This document shows positions 51,453 to 60,964 of a DNA stretch of 64,000 nt, in pieces (within the stretch, counting starts at the first letter, position 1; every line of letters starts with the position of its first letter). The notes under the pieces are model-generated. The model was not told the origin of the DNA. It searched no databases and worked only from the letters and a program-made list of their open reading frames with translations. The stretch comes from Variovorax flavidus (GTDB taxonomy: Bacteria > Pseudomonadota > Gammaproteobacteria > Burkholderiales > Burkholderiaceae_C): contig NZ_JASZYE010000007.1 of NCBI RefSeq assembly GCF_030317145.1, forward strand, positions 62,001 to 126,000, read 5' to 3'. A program made the position numbers and the translations under genes.

Positions 51453-53009
51453 ATGTCCGACCATCTGACCCCCTCCGTACCCGTTCCTGCCTCCACGCCG
51501 GCCGCCCCGACCGACGACAACCAGCTCATCGCCGAACGGCGTGAAAAGCTCAAGGCGCTGCGTGCCGCCCAGGCCGAGGGCAAGGGTGTCGCCTTCCCGA
51601 ACGACTTCAAGCCCGGCGACCGCGCTGCCGCTCTCATCGCGGCACACGGCGAGACGCCGTCGGACGTGCTCGAAGCCACGCCCATCGCGGTCAGCGTGGC
51701 CGGCCGCATGATGCTGAAGCGGGTGATGGGCAAGGCGAGCTTCGCGACGATCCAGGACGCCACCGGCCGCATCCAGCTCTACATCACGCGCGACGCGGTC
51801 GGCGAAGAGGCCTATGCCGAGTTCAAGCACTGGGATCTCGGGGACATCGTCGGCGCCGAGGGCTCGGCCTTCAAGACCAAGACTGGCGAACTCTCGGTCA
51901 AGGTCACGAAGCTTCGGCTCCTGACCAAGAGCCTGCGCCCGCTGCCGGACAAGTTCCACGGCATGGCCGACCAGGAACAGAAGTACCGCCAGCGCTACGT
52001 CGACCTGATCACCGACGCCACGGCACGCGAGCGTTTTGCCGCACGCAGCCGCGCCGTGAGCGCGCTGCGAGAGTTCATGGTGTCGAACGACTTCCTCGAA
52101 GTCGAGACGCCCATGCTGCACCCCATTCCGGGCGGCGCGAACGCCAAGCCGTTCAAGACGCACCACAACGCGCTCGACCAGGAGATGTTCCTGCGGATCG
52201 CGCCCGAGCTGTACCTCAAGCGGCTCATCGTCGGCGGCTTCGAGCGCGTGTTCGAGATCAACCGGAGCTACCGCAACGAAGGCATCTCGGTGCGGCACAA
52301 CCCCGAGTTCACCATGATGGAGTTCTACGCGGCCTACTGGAACTACCGCGACCTGATGGACTTCACCGAGACGCTGATCCGCACGATCGCCGACAAGGCG
52401 GTGGGCACCCAGCAGCTGACCTACCAGGGCAAGGCGGTCGACCTGAGCCAGCCCTTCGAGCGGCTCACGATCCGCGAGGCAATCCTCAAGCACACCGACG
52501 CCGGCACGAACGTCGACGACGCCACCTGGCTCGTGAACGCGCTGCGCAAGATCGGCCTGACCGAGGAGAAGGACAAGCTCTCGCAACGCAGCCTCGCCAG
52601 CCTGCAGGTGATGTACTTCGAAGAGACGGTCGAGGAAAAGCTCTGGCAGCCGACCTTCATCATGGAGCACCCCACCGAGATCTCGCCGCTGGCGCGTGCC
52701 AACGACGAGCGCCCCGAAGTGACGGAGCGCTTCGAGCTCTACATCACCGGCCGCGAGTTCGGCAACGGCTTCAGCGAACTCAACGACGCCGAAGACCAGG
52801 CCGCGCGCTTCAACGCGCAGGTCGCGGCCAAGGACAGCGGTGACGACGAGGCGATGTTCTACGACCACGACTTCGTGCGCGCGCTCGAATACGGCATGCC
52901 CCCGACCGGCGGCTGCGGCATCGGCATCGACCGCCTGATGATGCTGCTGACCGACTCGCCGAGCATCCGCGACGTGATCCTGTTCCCTGCGCTGCGTCGG
53001 GAATCTTGA
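51453..53009 (+). CDS. lysS: Lysyl-tRNA synthetase, class II
   Basis: A 518-residue class II synthetase: N-terminal OB fold for the anticodon (about 75-180), motif 2 FEINRSYRNEGISVRHNPEF and motif 3 GGCGIGIDRLMMLLT. Start ATG at 51453; the upstream in-frame ATG at 51414 would add Pro-rich residues. Confidence 0.96.
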   Translation: MSDHLTPSVPVPASTPAAPTDDNQLIAERREKLKALRAAQAEGKGVAFPNDFKPGDRAAALIAAHGETPSDVLEATPIAVSVAGRMMLKRVMGKASFATIQDATGRIQLYITRDAVGEEAYAEFKHWDLGDIVGAEGSAFKTKTGELSVKVTKLRLLTKSLRPLPDKFHGMADQEQKYRQRYVDLITDATARERFAARSRAVSALREFMVSNDFLEVETPMLHPIPGGANAKPFKTHHNALDQEMFLRIAPELYLKRLIVGGFERVFEINRSYRNEGISVRHNPEFTMMEFYAAYWNYRDLMDFTETLIRTIADKAVGTQQLTYQGKAVDLSQPFERLTIREAILKHTDAGTNVDDATWLVNALRKIGLTEEKDKLSQRSLASLQVMYFEETVEEKLWQPTFIMEHPTEISPLARANDERPEVTERFELYITGREFGNGFSELNDAEDQAARFNAQVAAKDSGDDEAMFYDHDFVRALEYGMPPTGGCGIGIDRLMMLLTDSPSIRDVILFPALRRES

Positions 53010-54283
53010 GCACGCACGCACCGGCCATCGGGATCGACTTCGGCACGTCGAACTCCGCGGTCGCCTTCGTGGCGGACAACGGGTTGGCGCGTCCGTTGAC
53101 GCTGGAAGGCTCCGCCACCGCCATCCCGACCGCCCTCTTCTTCAATGCCGAGGATCGCACCACGCACTTCGGACGCGATGCCATCGCGCACTACCTGTCG
53201 GGCACCGAAGGCCGCCTGATGCGCTCGCTGAAGAGCCTGCTGGGCAGCGCGCTCATGCAGGAGCAGACCGAGATCCTCAACGAACGGGTCAGCTTCGAGG
53301 ACATCGTCACCCTCTTCCTGTCGGAACTCGGCGCGCGCGCCCGCAAGCAACTCGGCGCGCAACCCGGTCGCGTGGTGGTCGGCAGACCCGTCCGCTTCGT
53401 CGACGACGACGAGGAACGCGACAGGCTAGCCGAAGACACCTTGCGCCGGGCCGCACGGAACGCCGGGCTCGGCGACGTCGAGTTCCAGTACGAACCCATC
53501 GCCGCGGCTTTCGACTACGAGCGGCGCGTCACTCGCGAATCGTTGGTGCTGATCGTCGACATCGGCGGCGGCACCTCCGACTTCACGGTCGTGCGCCTGG
53601 GCCCCGAACGCACGGCCCATGCCGACCGCGCGAGCGACGTATTGGCGACCACCGGCGTGCACATCGGCGGCACCGACTATGACCAGCGCCTGAGCCTCGA
53701 GTGCGTGATGCCGCACCTCGGCTTCCGGCACATCGGGCCGCAGGGCCGCGAAGTGCCGAGCAGGACCTTCTTCGACCTGTCGTCCTGGCACCTGATCAAC
53801 TGGCTCTATGCGCCCAAGGCAATCCGGCAAGTGCAGGACCTGCGCACGAGCTACCTCGACATGCGCCTGCACGAGCGTCTGGTGAATGTGCTGGTCGAGC
53901 GGCAAGGGCACCGCATCGCCAGCGAGGTCGAGGAGGCCAAGATCCGCACGTCCATGACGAACGACGGGGTGGCGATCGACCTGTCTTGCGCCGAGCCGGG
54001 CCTGAATGCTGCACTCGGCGCCGATGACATGGCGCGGCACCTTGCCGCGCTGCTCGACAGCGTGGTGGCCTGCGCGCGTGACTGCGTCCGGCGCGCGGAT
54101 CTCACGGATGGCAAGCTCGACGCGATCTACCTGACTGGCGGTTCCTCCGCGTTGCGCCCCTTCCAGAGCGCGCTGCGGGCCGCGTTTCCGGGCACGGATC
54201 TGGTCGAAGGAGACCTGTTCGGTGGCGTTGCCGCTGGCCTGGCCTACGCCGCCGCCAACGCGCGGACGCCGCAGCCCGCATGA
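53006..54283 (+). CDS. YegD-like Hsp70 family ATPase
   Basis: A 425-residue Hsp70-type actin-fold ATPase: phosphate-1 GIDFGTSNSAVAF at 9-21, VDIGGGTSDFTVV near 188 and LTGGSSALRPF near 379. It is truncated compared with DnaK (638) and lacks the substrate-binding beta domain, as in E. coli YegD. TTG start at 53006 overlaps the lysS stop. Overlaps the metallopeptidase by 4 bp. Client unknown. Confidence 0.88.
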   Translation: MSTHAPAIGIDFGTSNSAVAFVADNGLARPLTLEGSATAIPTALFFNAEDRTTHFGRDAIAHYLSGTEGRLMRSLKSLLGSALMQEQTEILNERVSFEDIVTLFLSELGARARKQLGAQPGRVVVGRPVRFVDDDEERDRLAEDTLRRAARNAGLGDVEFQYEPIAAAFDYERRVTRESLVLIVDIGGGTSDFTVVRLGPERTAHADRASDVLATTGVHIGGTDYDQRLSLECVMPHLGFRHIGPQGREVPSRTFFDLSSWHLINWLYAPKAIRQVQDLRTSYLDMRLHERLVNVLVERQGHRIASEVEEAKIRTSMTNDGVAIDLSCAEPGLNAALGADDMARHLAALLDSVVACARDCVRRADLTDGKLDAIYLTGGSSALRPFQSALRAAFPGTDLVEGDLFGGVAAGLAYAAANARTPQPA

Positions 54284-54789
54284 AGTACCTCGCCGCGTAT
54301 CCCGCGGCGCTGCGCGCCCAGGTCGAGCAACTGGTCTCGCAAGGGCGCCTGGGCGAATGGCTGCTAAAGCGCTACGGCAGCACGCACGACATCCGTACCG
54401 ACCGGGCTCTCTACGACTACGTGAACGATCTCAAGAGCCAGTTCATGCGGAATGCTGAGCCGCTCTCCAAGGTGGCCTTCGACAACAAGCTCCACGTGAT
54501 CCGCAACGCGCTCGGCACCCACACGACCGTCTCGCGCGTGCAGGGCAGCCGGCTGAAGTCCAAGCGCGAGATCCGCGTGGCGAGCCTGTTCAAGGATGTG
54601 CCAGTCGAATGGCTGCGCATGATCGTCGTGCACGAACTCGCGCACATGAAGGAGCGGGAGCACGACAAGGCCTTCTATCAGCTCTGCGCACACATGGAGC
54701 CGGACTACCACCAGCTGGAGTTCGACTTGCGCCTGTACCTGACGCATCTCGACGGCGGCGGCGAGCGGCTCTGGTCGACAGCTGCCTGA
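54280..54789 (+). CDS. YgjP-like (M48/WLM-type) zinc metallopeptidase
   Basis: A 169-residue protein with the zinc motif VVHELAHMKEREHDKAFY: HELAH at 118-122 and a third ligand candidate His128. Resembles the YgjP/DUF45 family. No signal peptide or transmembrane helix, so cytosolic. ATG overlaps the Hsp70-like gene stop (ATGA), implying coupled expression. Convergent with nagZ, 15 bp apart. Confidence 0.83.
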   Translation: MKYLAAYPAALRAQVEQLVSQGRLGEWLLKRYGSTHDIRTDRALYDYVNDLKSQFMRNAEPLSKVAFDNKLHVIRNALGTHTTVSRVQGSRLKSKREIRVASLFKDVPVEWLRMIVVHELAHMKEREHDKAFYQLCAHMEPDYHQLEFDLRLYLTHLDGGGERLWSTAA

Positions 54790-54804
54790 GCACGCACGCC
54801 AGCG

Positions 54805-55878
54805 CTAGGGACGCGGAAGCATCTCGACGGCGCGTCGATACGCGGTCGATTGCTGCAGTTCGGCCCAGTCCGGCGCAGGAGCACGCGGCAGCAGGCTTCG
54901 CCGGCGCGACTCGCTGGCTGCACTCGGCGTCCATCGGCCGCTGCGCTGCGCTGCGGCGAATCCGCCGAGCAATTCATCCAGCGCCGTGCCCTCGCCCACG
55001 CTTTGGTTGCACAGCAAGGCTAGGTCGCAGCCCGCATCGAGTGCGGCGAGCGCGGCGTCCGTGAAGCTCAATTGCTCACCCTGGACGTGGCGGGCAGCTT
55101 CCATGCTGAGGTCGTCGCTGAACACCGCACCGTCGAACGCGAGCTTGTCGCGCAGAACCTGCTTCAGCCACTTCGACGAGAAGCCGGCCGGCCGATCGTC
55201 CACCTTCGGATAGATCACGTGGGCCGGCATCACGGCGGCGAGCGTGCCGGTCAGCCAGTCGTAGGGCCGGGCATCGTCGGCGAGGATCGCCTTGAGGCTG
55301 CGCCGGTCCACGGGAATCGCGACGTGCGAATCGGCCTTGACGAAGCCATGCCCAGGAAAATGCTTGCCGCAATTGGCCATGCCCGCTTGCAGCAGGCCAT
55401 GCATCAGGCTTCGGGCGAGCATCGCGACCACGCGCGGATCGCGGTGAAAGCTGCGGTCGCCGATCACGCTGCTTTCGCCGTAGTCCAGGTCCAGCACCGG
55501 CGTGAAGCTGAAATCGACGCCACATGCCCGAAGCTCGCCTGCCAGGACATGGCCGCAGGCGACTGCCACCTGGGTGGCGCGCAGGGCATCGTTCATCCAG
55601 AGCTCGCCGAGCACGCGCATCGACGGCAGGCGCGTGAAGCCGTCGGTGCGAAAGCGCTGGACGCGCCCGCCTTCATGGTCCACGCAGATCAGGATGTCAG
55701 GGCGAATCGACTTGATCTCGGCGTTGAGGGCGCTCATCTGCGCCCGGTCGTGCCAGTTCCGCGCGAAATGGATCACGCCGCCCACCAGCGGGTCGGCGAG
55801 CCGGCGGCGATCGGCCGGGGTCAGTTCGGTGCCTGCAACGTCGATGATCAGCGGGGCATGCATTGCGTTGTCGATCAT
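54805..55878 (-). CDS. nagZ: Beta-N-acetylhexosaminidase
   Basis: A 357-residue GH3 enzyme. KHFPGHG at 172-178 is the His-containing catalytic loop and FSDDLSME holds the nucleophile Asp255. It removes GlcNAc from recycled muropeptides in the cytosol. Last gene of the lepA operon; ATGA overlap with acpS. Confidence 0.94.
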   Translation of the reverse strand: MIDNAMHAPLIIDVAGTELTPADRRRLADPLVGGVIHFARNWHDRAQMSALNAEIKSIRPDILICVDHEGGRVQRFRTDGFTRLPSMRVLGELWMNDALRATQVAVACGHVLAGELRACGVDFSFTPVLDLDYGESSVIGDRSFHRDPRVVAMLARSLMHGLLQAGMANCGKHFPGHGFVKADSHVAIPVDRRSLKAILADDARPYDWLTGTLAAVMPAHVIYPKVDDRPAGFSSKWLKQVLRDKLAFDGAVFSDDLSMEAARHVQGEQLSFTDAALAALDAGCDLALLCNQSVGEGTALDELLGGFAAAQRSGRWTPSAASESRRRSLLPRAPAPDWAELQQSTAYRRAVEMLPRP

Positions 55879-56270
55879 TTGTCTCGTTCGACCACGACGA
55901 AGCTCGCCGCGTAGTCGGTTTCATCGGTGACGGTGACGTGGGCGCTCAGGCCCTGGGCTTCGAACCATTCCTTCAAGCCGCCGTGAAGGACGATCACGGG
56001 CTTGCCGCTTTTCAGATTGGCGATTTCGCACAGGCGCCAGCTCATCGGCATGTGCATGCCCGTCCCGATGGCCTTGCTGAACGCTTCCTTGGCCGAGAAG
56101 CGCGTCGCCAGGTAGCGCAGGCCGCGTTGGGGCCAGCGCGCGCTGCGGGCCTGCCAGATCGCGTACTCGGCGTCGCTCAGGACCCTCTGCGGGAAGCGAT
56201 CGCCCTGACGCCCGAGCGTCGCGGCGATACGCCGGACGTCGCAGATATCGGTGCCGATGCCGTAGATCAC
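55875..56270 (-). CDS. acpS: Holo-[acyl-carrier-protein] synthase
   Basis: A 131-residue phosphopantetheinyl transferase: Asp8 in GIGTDICDV and Glu62 in FSAKEAFSKA coordinate Mg. It loads the 4'-phosphopantetheine arm on ACP. ATGA overlaps on both sides. Confidence 0.95.
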   Translation of the reverse strand: MIYGIGTDICDVRRIAATLGRQGDRFPQRVLSDAEYAIWQARSARWPQRGLRYLATRFSAKEAFSKAIGTGMHMPMSWRLCEIANLKSGKPVIVLHGGLKEWFEAQGLSAHVTVTDETDYAASFVVVERDK

Positions 56271-57022
56271 TGGGCTTCGGCGATGCGCTGCAAATACTCG
56301 CGCGTCGCGGCGGTGTAGCCGAGTTCCAGCGAGTCGGCGACAAAGGCATGACCGATCGACACCTCGCGCACGGCCGGCACGACGCGCAGGAATTCGGTCA
56401 GGTTGTCGCGGCTCAGGTCATGGCCGGCGTTGACTTCGAGTCCGGCGGCATGCGCCGCGCGAGCAGCGTCCACATAGAGCCGCAGGACGGCATCCGCCTT
56501 GGGAGTGTCGCGGGAGGCCGCGTAGCCCTCGGTGTAGAGCTCGACCCGGTCGGCGCCGACCGCCTTCGCCGCCGCCATCATGTCGGGGTTCGGGTCCATG
56601 AACAGGCTCACGCGCACGCCCAGCGCCCGCGTCTCGGCGATCAGCGGCCGCAGGCGCTCGGCATCCTCGGGGAAGCTCCATCCGTGGTCGCTCGTCGATT
56701 GGGTCTCGCTGTCGGGCACGAAAGTGGCCTGGTGCGGGCGCAACTCGCGCACGAACTCCATCAGGTTGTGAAACGGGTTGCCCTCGATGTTGAACTCCGC
56801 CTTGGGCCAATCCTTGCGCAGCAGCGCGGCAAGGTCTCGCACGTCCTGCGGGCGGATGTGGCGCTCGTCGGGCCTCGGATGCACCGTGATGCCGTGCGCG
56901 CCGGCATCCAGGCACAGCGCGGCGGCAAAGAGCACGCTCGGGATACCGAGCGGCCTCGTATTGCGCACCAGCGCCACCTTGTTGAGGTTGACGGACAAGG
57001 CGGTGGATTTCAGAAGGCTCAT
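56267..57022 (-). CDS. pdxJ: Pyridoxine 5'-phosphate synthase
   Basis: A 251-residue TIM barrel: LSVNLNKVALVRNTR start, GITVHPRPDERHI, and GHDLSRDNL. Final condensation in the DXP-dependent B6 pathway. Start ATG at 57022 overlaps the recO stop; an ATG at 57133 lies inside recO and is unlikely. Confidence 0.95.
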   Translation of the reverse strand: MSLLKSTALSVNLNKVALVRNTRPLGIPSVLFAAALCLDAGAHGITVHPRPDERHIRPQDVRDLAALLRKDWPKAEFNIEGNPFHNLMEFVRELRPHQATFVPDSETQSTSDHGWSFPEDAERLRPLIAETRALGVRVSLFMDPNPDMMAAAKAVGADRVELYTEGYAASRDTPKADAVLRLYVDAARAAHAAGLEVNAGHDLSRDNLTEFLRVVPAVREVSIGHAFVADSLELGYTAATREYLQRIAEAQ

Positions 57023-57777
57023 AGGGCTTGCAGGTCTCGCATCATCTGCCGCGTACGCAGCGTTGCAACGCCGCAATGGTAGTTGAGCAAGGTGCGCAGC
57101 AGCGTGCGCAATGCGCCATTGACACCGGCGCAAGCTCTCAAGGTGGCGGTGAAGGGTGCGCGATCGTCGAGCGCGGCTTGCAGTGCCTGCCAGTCGGCGC
57201 CTTTCAGCGCGGCCTCGTCGTCCGCCGCTTCACGCAGGCCGGCCTCGGGCACCAGCGCATAGCGGGCATCGGCTGCCAGGGGTGCCAGCGTGAGCGTCTG
57301 GGCGTCGAGGGTCGGCAGTAAACCGACTTCGCGCAGAAGCAACAACTCGAAAGCGCGCAGCGCGGCCGATTGCGTCGCAGCCTGCGCGCCCGCATGCTCG
57401 CTCGCGAGCACCTGCACGACCGCGGCGTAGGCATCGAACAGCGCCTCGTGGGGATCGTCACGCGCCAGGAGGCGCAGCAGCAGTTCGTTGACGTAGTAGC
57501 CCGACAGCAGCGCCTCGCCGGTCGGCATCACGTGCCCGCCCATCCATTCGGCGCCCTTGAGCGTGCGGATCTCGGCGTCGCCGCTGAAGTTCAGCTGCAG
57601 CGGCTGCAACGGCAGCAGCACCGGGCGAAAGTTGGAACTGGGCCGCTTCGCGCCCTTGGCCACGATCGCGATGCGGCCGTGGTGGCGCGTGAAGGTCTCG
57701 AGGATCAGGCTCGATTCGCTCCAGTCATAGCGATGCAGCACATAGGCCGGCTCGTGCGAAACGCGCTTTAAGGCCAT
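57019..57777 (-). CDS. recO: DNA repair protein RecO
   Basis: A 252-residue protein: OB-fold N-terminus (AYVLHRYDWSESSLILETF, GRIAIVAKGAKRPSS) and helical C-terminus. It loads RecA at single-strand gaps with RecR. Sixteen bp after era. Confidence 0.92.
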   Translation of the reverse strand: MALKRVSHEPAYVLHRYDWSESSLILETFTRHHGRIAIVAKGAKRPSSNFRPVLLPLQPLQLNFSGDAEIRTLKGAEWMGGHVMPTGEALLSGYYVNELLLRLLARDDPHEALFDAYAAVVQVLASEHAGAQAATQSAALRAFELLLLREVGLLPTLDAQTLTLAPLAADARYALVPEAGLREAADDEAALKGADWQALQAALDDRAPFTATLRACAGVNGALRTLLRTLLNYHCGVATLRTRQMMRDLQAL

Positions 57778-57792
57778 ACGCCCGGGGCGTGC

Positions 57793-58761
57793 TCATTCAT
57801 AGCCGAAGGAGCGCACCCTCGCTTCATCGTCGGCCCAGCCGGAACGCACCTTGACCCAGAGCTCGATGAAGACCTTGGCGTCCATGAGCTTTTCGAGTTC
57901 CTGCCGTGTCTCGGTGCCGATGCGCTTGATGCGCTCGCCCTTGTCGCCGATGACCATCGCCTTGTGACCGTCGCGCTCGACGACGATCGTCGCCGCGATC
58001 TTGAGCAGCCGCTTGTGGCCCTTGCGAGCGGGAGGCTCCTCCTCGAACTTGTCGATGATGACGGTCGAGGTGTAGGGAAGCTCGTCGCCGGTGAGGCGAA
58101 ACAGCTTCTCGCGCACCATTTCGCTGGCGAGGAACTGCTCGCTGCGGTCGGTCAGTTCGTCCTCGGCGTACCACCAGGCTTGCTCGGGCAGGTATTTCTC
58201 GCAAATGCCGAACAGGCGCTCGATGTCCTTCGAGTTCTTGGCCGACATCGGCACGAATTCAGCGAAGGCATGCTTCTGCTGCATGGTCTGCAGCCACGGC
58301 GCGATGTCGCCGCGGCGATGGACGTTGTCCAGCTTGTTGGCGATCAGCACCGTGGGGATGCCGGAGCCGAGCAGCCTCAGCACCCGCTCGTCCGCCGGCG
58401 TGAAACTGCCGGCCTCCACGACGAACAGGATGAGGTCGACGTCCGACACCGCGCCCACCACCGTCTTGTTCAGCGAACGGTTCAGCGCGTTGGCGTGCAG
58501 CGTCTGGAAACCCGGCGTATCGACGAAGACGAACTGCGTCGCGCCCAGCGTGCGCATGCCGGTGATGCGATGCCGCGTGGTCTGCGCCTTGCGCGAGGTG
58601 ATGCTGATCTTCTGGCCTACCAGCGCGTTCAGCAGCGTCGACTTGCCCACGTTGGGCTTGCCGACGATGGCGACGAGGCCGCAACGCTGGCCTGTTTCGG
58701 CGCCTGGGGCCCCGGCCCCGTCTTCAGGCGCTGGAGGATTGGATTCGATGGGGTCGTTCAT
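57793..58761 (-). CDS. era: GTPase Era
   Basis: A 322-residue GTPase: G1 GKPNVGKS at 34-41, G3 DTPGFQ, G4 NKLD, and a C-terminal KH domain (VIGDKGERIKRIG). It assists 16S rRNA maturation. It has about 25 extra N-terminal residues compared with E. coli. Overlaps rnc by 4 bp (ATGA). Confidence 0.95.
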   Translation of the reverse strand: MNDPIESNPPAPEDGAGAPGAETGQRCGLVAIVGKPNVGKSTLLNALVGQKISITSRKAQTTRHRITGMRTLGATQFVFVDTPGFQTLHANALNRSLNKTVVGAVSDVDLILFVVEAGSFTPADERVLRLLGSGIPTVLIANKLDNVHRRGDIAPWLQTMQQKHAFAEFVPMSAKNSKDIERLFGICEKYLPEQAWWYAEDELTDRSEQFLASEMVREKLFRLTGDELPYTSTVIIDKFEEEPPARKGHKRLLKIAATIVVERDGHKAMVIGDKGERIKRIGTETRQELEKLMDAKVFIELWVKVRSGWADDEARVRSFGYE

Positions 58762-59456
58762 GGGGATGCCTTCGCGCCGCGCGCCTTGAGCCGGATCAAC
58801 ATGGCCGCCGCGGCGGCCTGCTCACCGGCGCGGCGCGAGCCGCCGATGCCGCGCTCGCGAAGACCCAGTTCGGGCACCTCGCATTCGACATCGAAAGTCT
58901 GCTTGTGGGCCGCGCCGAGCGTTCCAACCACGCGATAGACCGGCAGCTTCATTTTGTGGCCCTGGAGCCATTCCTGCAATTCGGTCTTCGGGTCCTTGGC
59001 CGCCGCATCCATGCGCGGGTTGATCTCGACGGATTCGTAAAGACGGTGCACCAGCGCCTGCGCGGCGCCGTAGCCGGCGTCGAGATAGACCGCGCCGATC
59101 ACTGCTTCCAGCGCATCGGCCAGGATCGACGGGCGGTTCGGCCCGCCCGAACGTGCCTCGCCCTCGCCAAGGCGCAGCAATGGCGACAACGCCAGTTTGA
59201 GCGCCAGTTGATGCAACGTGTCCTGCTTGACCAGATTGGCCCGCACTCGCGACAGATCGCCTTCCGGCAGTGCCGAAAGACGCTCGTAGAGTAGATGCGA
59301 CACGGCGAGGTTGAGCACCGAATCGCCGAGAAATTCGAGCCGCTCGTTGTGATCGGCCGAAAAACTGCGATGCGTCAGCGCCAGCTGGAGCAGCCGGACG
59401 TCAGAGAACGAATGCTGAAGACGCGCCTGCAGCGCGCCAAGCCCGGACTCGCTCAC
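58758..59456 (-). CDS. rnc: Ribonuclease III
   Basis: A 232-residue RNase III: signature NERLEFLGDSVLNLAVS (Glu41, Asp45 region), then a dsRNA-binding domain from about 155. GTG start at 59456 chosen because the in-frame extension to an ATG at 59570 would translate the dispersed repeat (giving PLAGGNTGGPAKPVPRCF), which is clearly not part of the enzyme. Processes rRNA and other dsRNA. Confidence 0.94.
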   Translation of the reverse strand: MSESGLGALQARLQHSFSDVRLLQLALTHRSFSADHNERLEFLGDSVLNLAVSHLLYERLSALPEGDLSRVRANLVKQDTLHQLALKLALSPLLRLGEGEARSGGPNRPSILADALEAVIGAVYLDAGYGAAQALVHRLYESVEINPRMDAAAKDPKTELQEWLQGHKMKLPVYRVVGTLGAAHKQTFDVECEVPELGLRERGIGGSRRAGEQAAAAAMLIRLKARGAKASP

Positions 59457-59502
59457 GATGCAACCGACGCCACGCCACAGGCCGGCGAAGCCAGGCCCGT
59501 TC

Positions 59503-59592
59503 GAGAAACACCGTGGAACCGGCTTCGCCGGTCCACCGGTGTTGCCCCCTGCAAGGGGGTGGGCGGCCACACGAAGTGGGCAAGCCTGGGGG
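59503..59592 (+). repeat. Dispersed repeat, full-length copy
   Basis: About 90 bp between the DUF4845 gene and rnc. Shares GAAACACCG.GGAACCGGCT, the GTGTTGCCCCCTGCAAGGGGG hairpin block and AGCCTGGGGG with the copy at 29496. It sits within what is otherwise one operon. Confidence 0.85.
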
Positions 59593-59599
59593 TGTGCAT

Positions 59600-59956
59600 T
59601 TACTTGGATTGGCCCTGGTATTTCAGGACCAGGTAGGCGGGGCCGAAGAGGTGGATCTCGCGATCGTAGGCAAAGGACACGACCACCTTGTCGCCATCCT
59701 TCTTCACGTCGAGATCCTTGCCGGTGACCGACTTGAAGTCGTCGATGGCCTGGGCACGGTCGAAGATGGCGCGGACTTCGGGCACGGTCGTGCCTTCCTT
59801 GGCCTTGTTGGCGGCCTTGGTGATCGCCTGGTATTCGATCAGCGTGGGAATCACCTGCGCGACGACCACGCCGACGCAGGCCAACACGATGGCCACGAAC
59901 AGCAGCCCCACGAACGAGATGCCGCGTTGTTTATGCCTTGTCTGCTTTGCTCTCAT
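59600..59956 (-). CDS. DUF4845 family membrane protein
   Basis: A 118-residue protein with one N-terminal helix (RGISFVGLLFVAIVLACVGVV, about 11-34) preceded by basic residues, reminiscent of a type IV pilin start, and a DUF4845 domain after it. Regularly found between lepB and rnc in proteobacteria. Function unknown. Confidence 0.87.
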   Translation of the reverse strand: MRAKQTRHKQRGISFVGLLFVAIVLACVGVVVAQVIPTLIEYQAITKAANKAKEGTTVPEVRAIFDRAQAIDDFKSVTGKDLDVKKDGDKVVVSFAYDREIHLFGPAYLVLKYQGQSK

Positions 59957-59989
59957 GCCCTCTACCCCTCAAATGAAAAGCTCGAATAT

Positions 59990-60961
59990 TTATTGGAAGC
60001 CGCCGATGCGCTTGAAATTACCGAAATTCATCCAGACCAGGAAGGCTTTGCCGACGATGTTCCGGTCGGGGACGAATCCCCAATAGCGGGAGTCCAGTGA
60101 ATTGTCCCGGTTGTCGCCCATCATGAAATAGTGACCCTCGGGCACCTTGCACACCACGCCTTCAACACTGTAGCGGCAATTTTCCTGATAGGGGAAGGCC
60201 ATGATCTCGGCTTCGGACAATCCCGCACGGCGACTGTCGTCATTGAGCAATTTGTGTTCCTTGCCAGCCAGGTTTTCGCTGTATTGCTTGAGGTAGCGCA
60301 TGGCCTCCTCGTCGAAATACTCCGGGATCGCATCCTTGCTCACCGGCTGCCCATTGATCGTGAGCTTCTTGTTGAGGTAGGCCACCTCGTCGCCCGGCAC
60401 GCCGATGACGCGCTTGATGTAGTCCATGCTCGGCTTGGGCGGGTAACGGAAGACCATGACCTCGCCTCGTGCGGGCGGCCGCCCTTCGGTGATCTTGGTG
60501 TTGATGACCGGAAGGCGCAGGCCGTAGACGAATTTGTTCACCAGGATCAGGTCGCCGGTCTGCAAGGTCGGCATCATGGACCCGGACGGGATCTTGAAGG
60601 GCTCGAACAGGAACGAGCGCAGCAGGAACACCGCCAGGATCACCGGAAACAGGCCCGCGGTCCAATCGAGCCACCAGGGCTGCATCACCAGGCGTTCGCG
60701 CGCCTTGGTGTCAACGGTATCGACCTGGGTGATGCCCTGTTTCGCGAGTTCTTCACGTCGCTGCGCCAGCGACGCGTCGAGCGCCGCCGCAGCACGCCGA
60801 CGCTTCGGCAGGAAATAGAAGCGCTCGGCCACCCAATAGATGCCGGTGACGAGCGTTGCGAGAAACAGCAGCAGCGCGAAGTTGCCTTCGACCGCGCCGA
60901 AATACCAGGCGCCGACGTAGCCGACAAACGCCGCGAGGATCAATGAGGTGAGGAATGCCAT
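59990..60961 (-). CDS. lepB: Signal peptidase I
   Basis: A 323-residue S26 protease with two N-terminal transmembrane helices (about 2-20, 28-46) and another near 105-120. Nucleophile Ser128 in IPSGSMMPTL, general base Lys183 in MDYIKRVIG, box E GDNRDNSLDSRYWG. It removes signal peptides. Four bp after lepA. Confidence 0.96.
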   Translation of the reverse strand: MAFLTSLILAAFVGYVGAWYFGAVEGNFALLLFLATLVTGIYWVAERFYFLPKRRRAAAALDASLAQRREELAKQGITQVDTVDTKARERLVMQPWWLDWTAGLFPVILAVFLLRSFLFEPFKIPSGSMMPTLQTGDLILVNKFVYGLRLPVINTKITEGRPPARGEVMVFRYPPKPSMDYIKRVIGVPGDEVAYLNKKLTINGQPVSKDAIPEYFDEEAMRYLKQYSENLAGKEHKLLNDDSRRAGLSEAEIMAFPYQENCRYSVEGVVCKVPEGHYFMMGDNRDNSLDSRYWGFVPDRNIVGKAFLVWMNFGNFKRIGGFQ

Positions 60962-60964
60962 TTT

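Noticed and set aside
59457..59570. N-terminal extension of rnc to an upstream ATG
   Set aside because: It translates the dispersed repeat; RNase III homology begins after the GTG at 59456.
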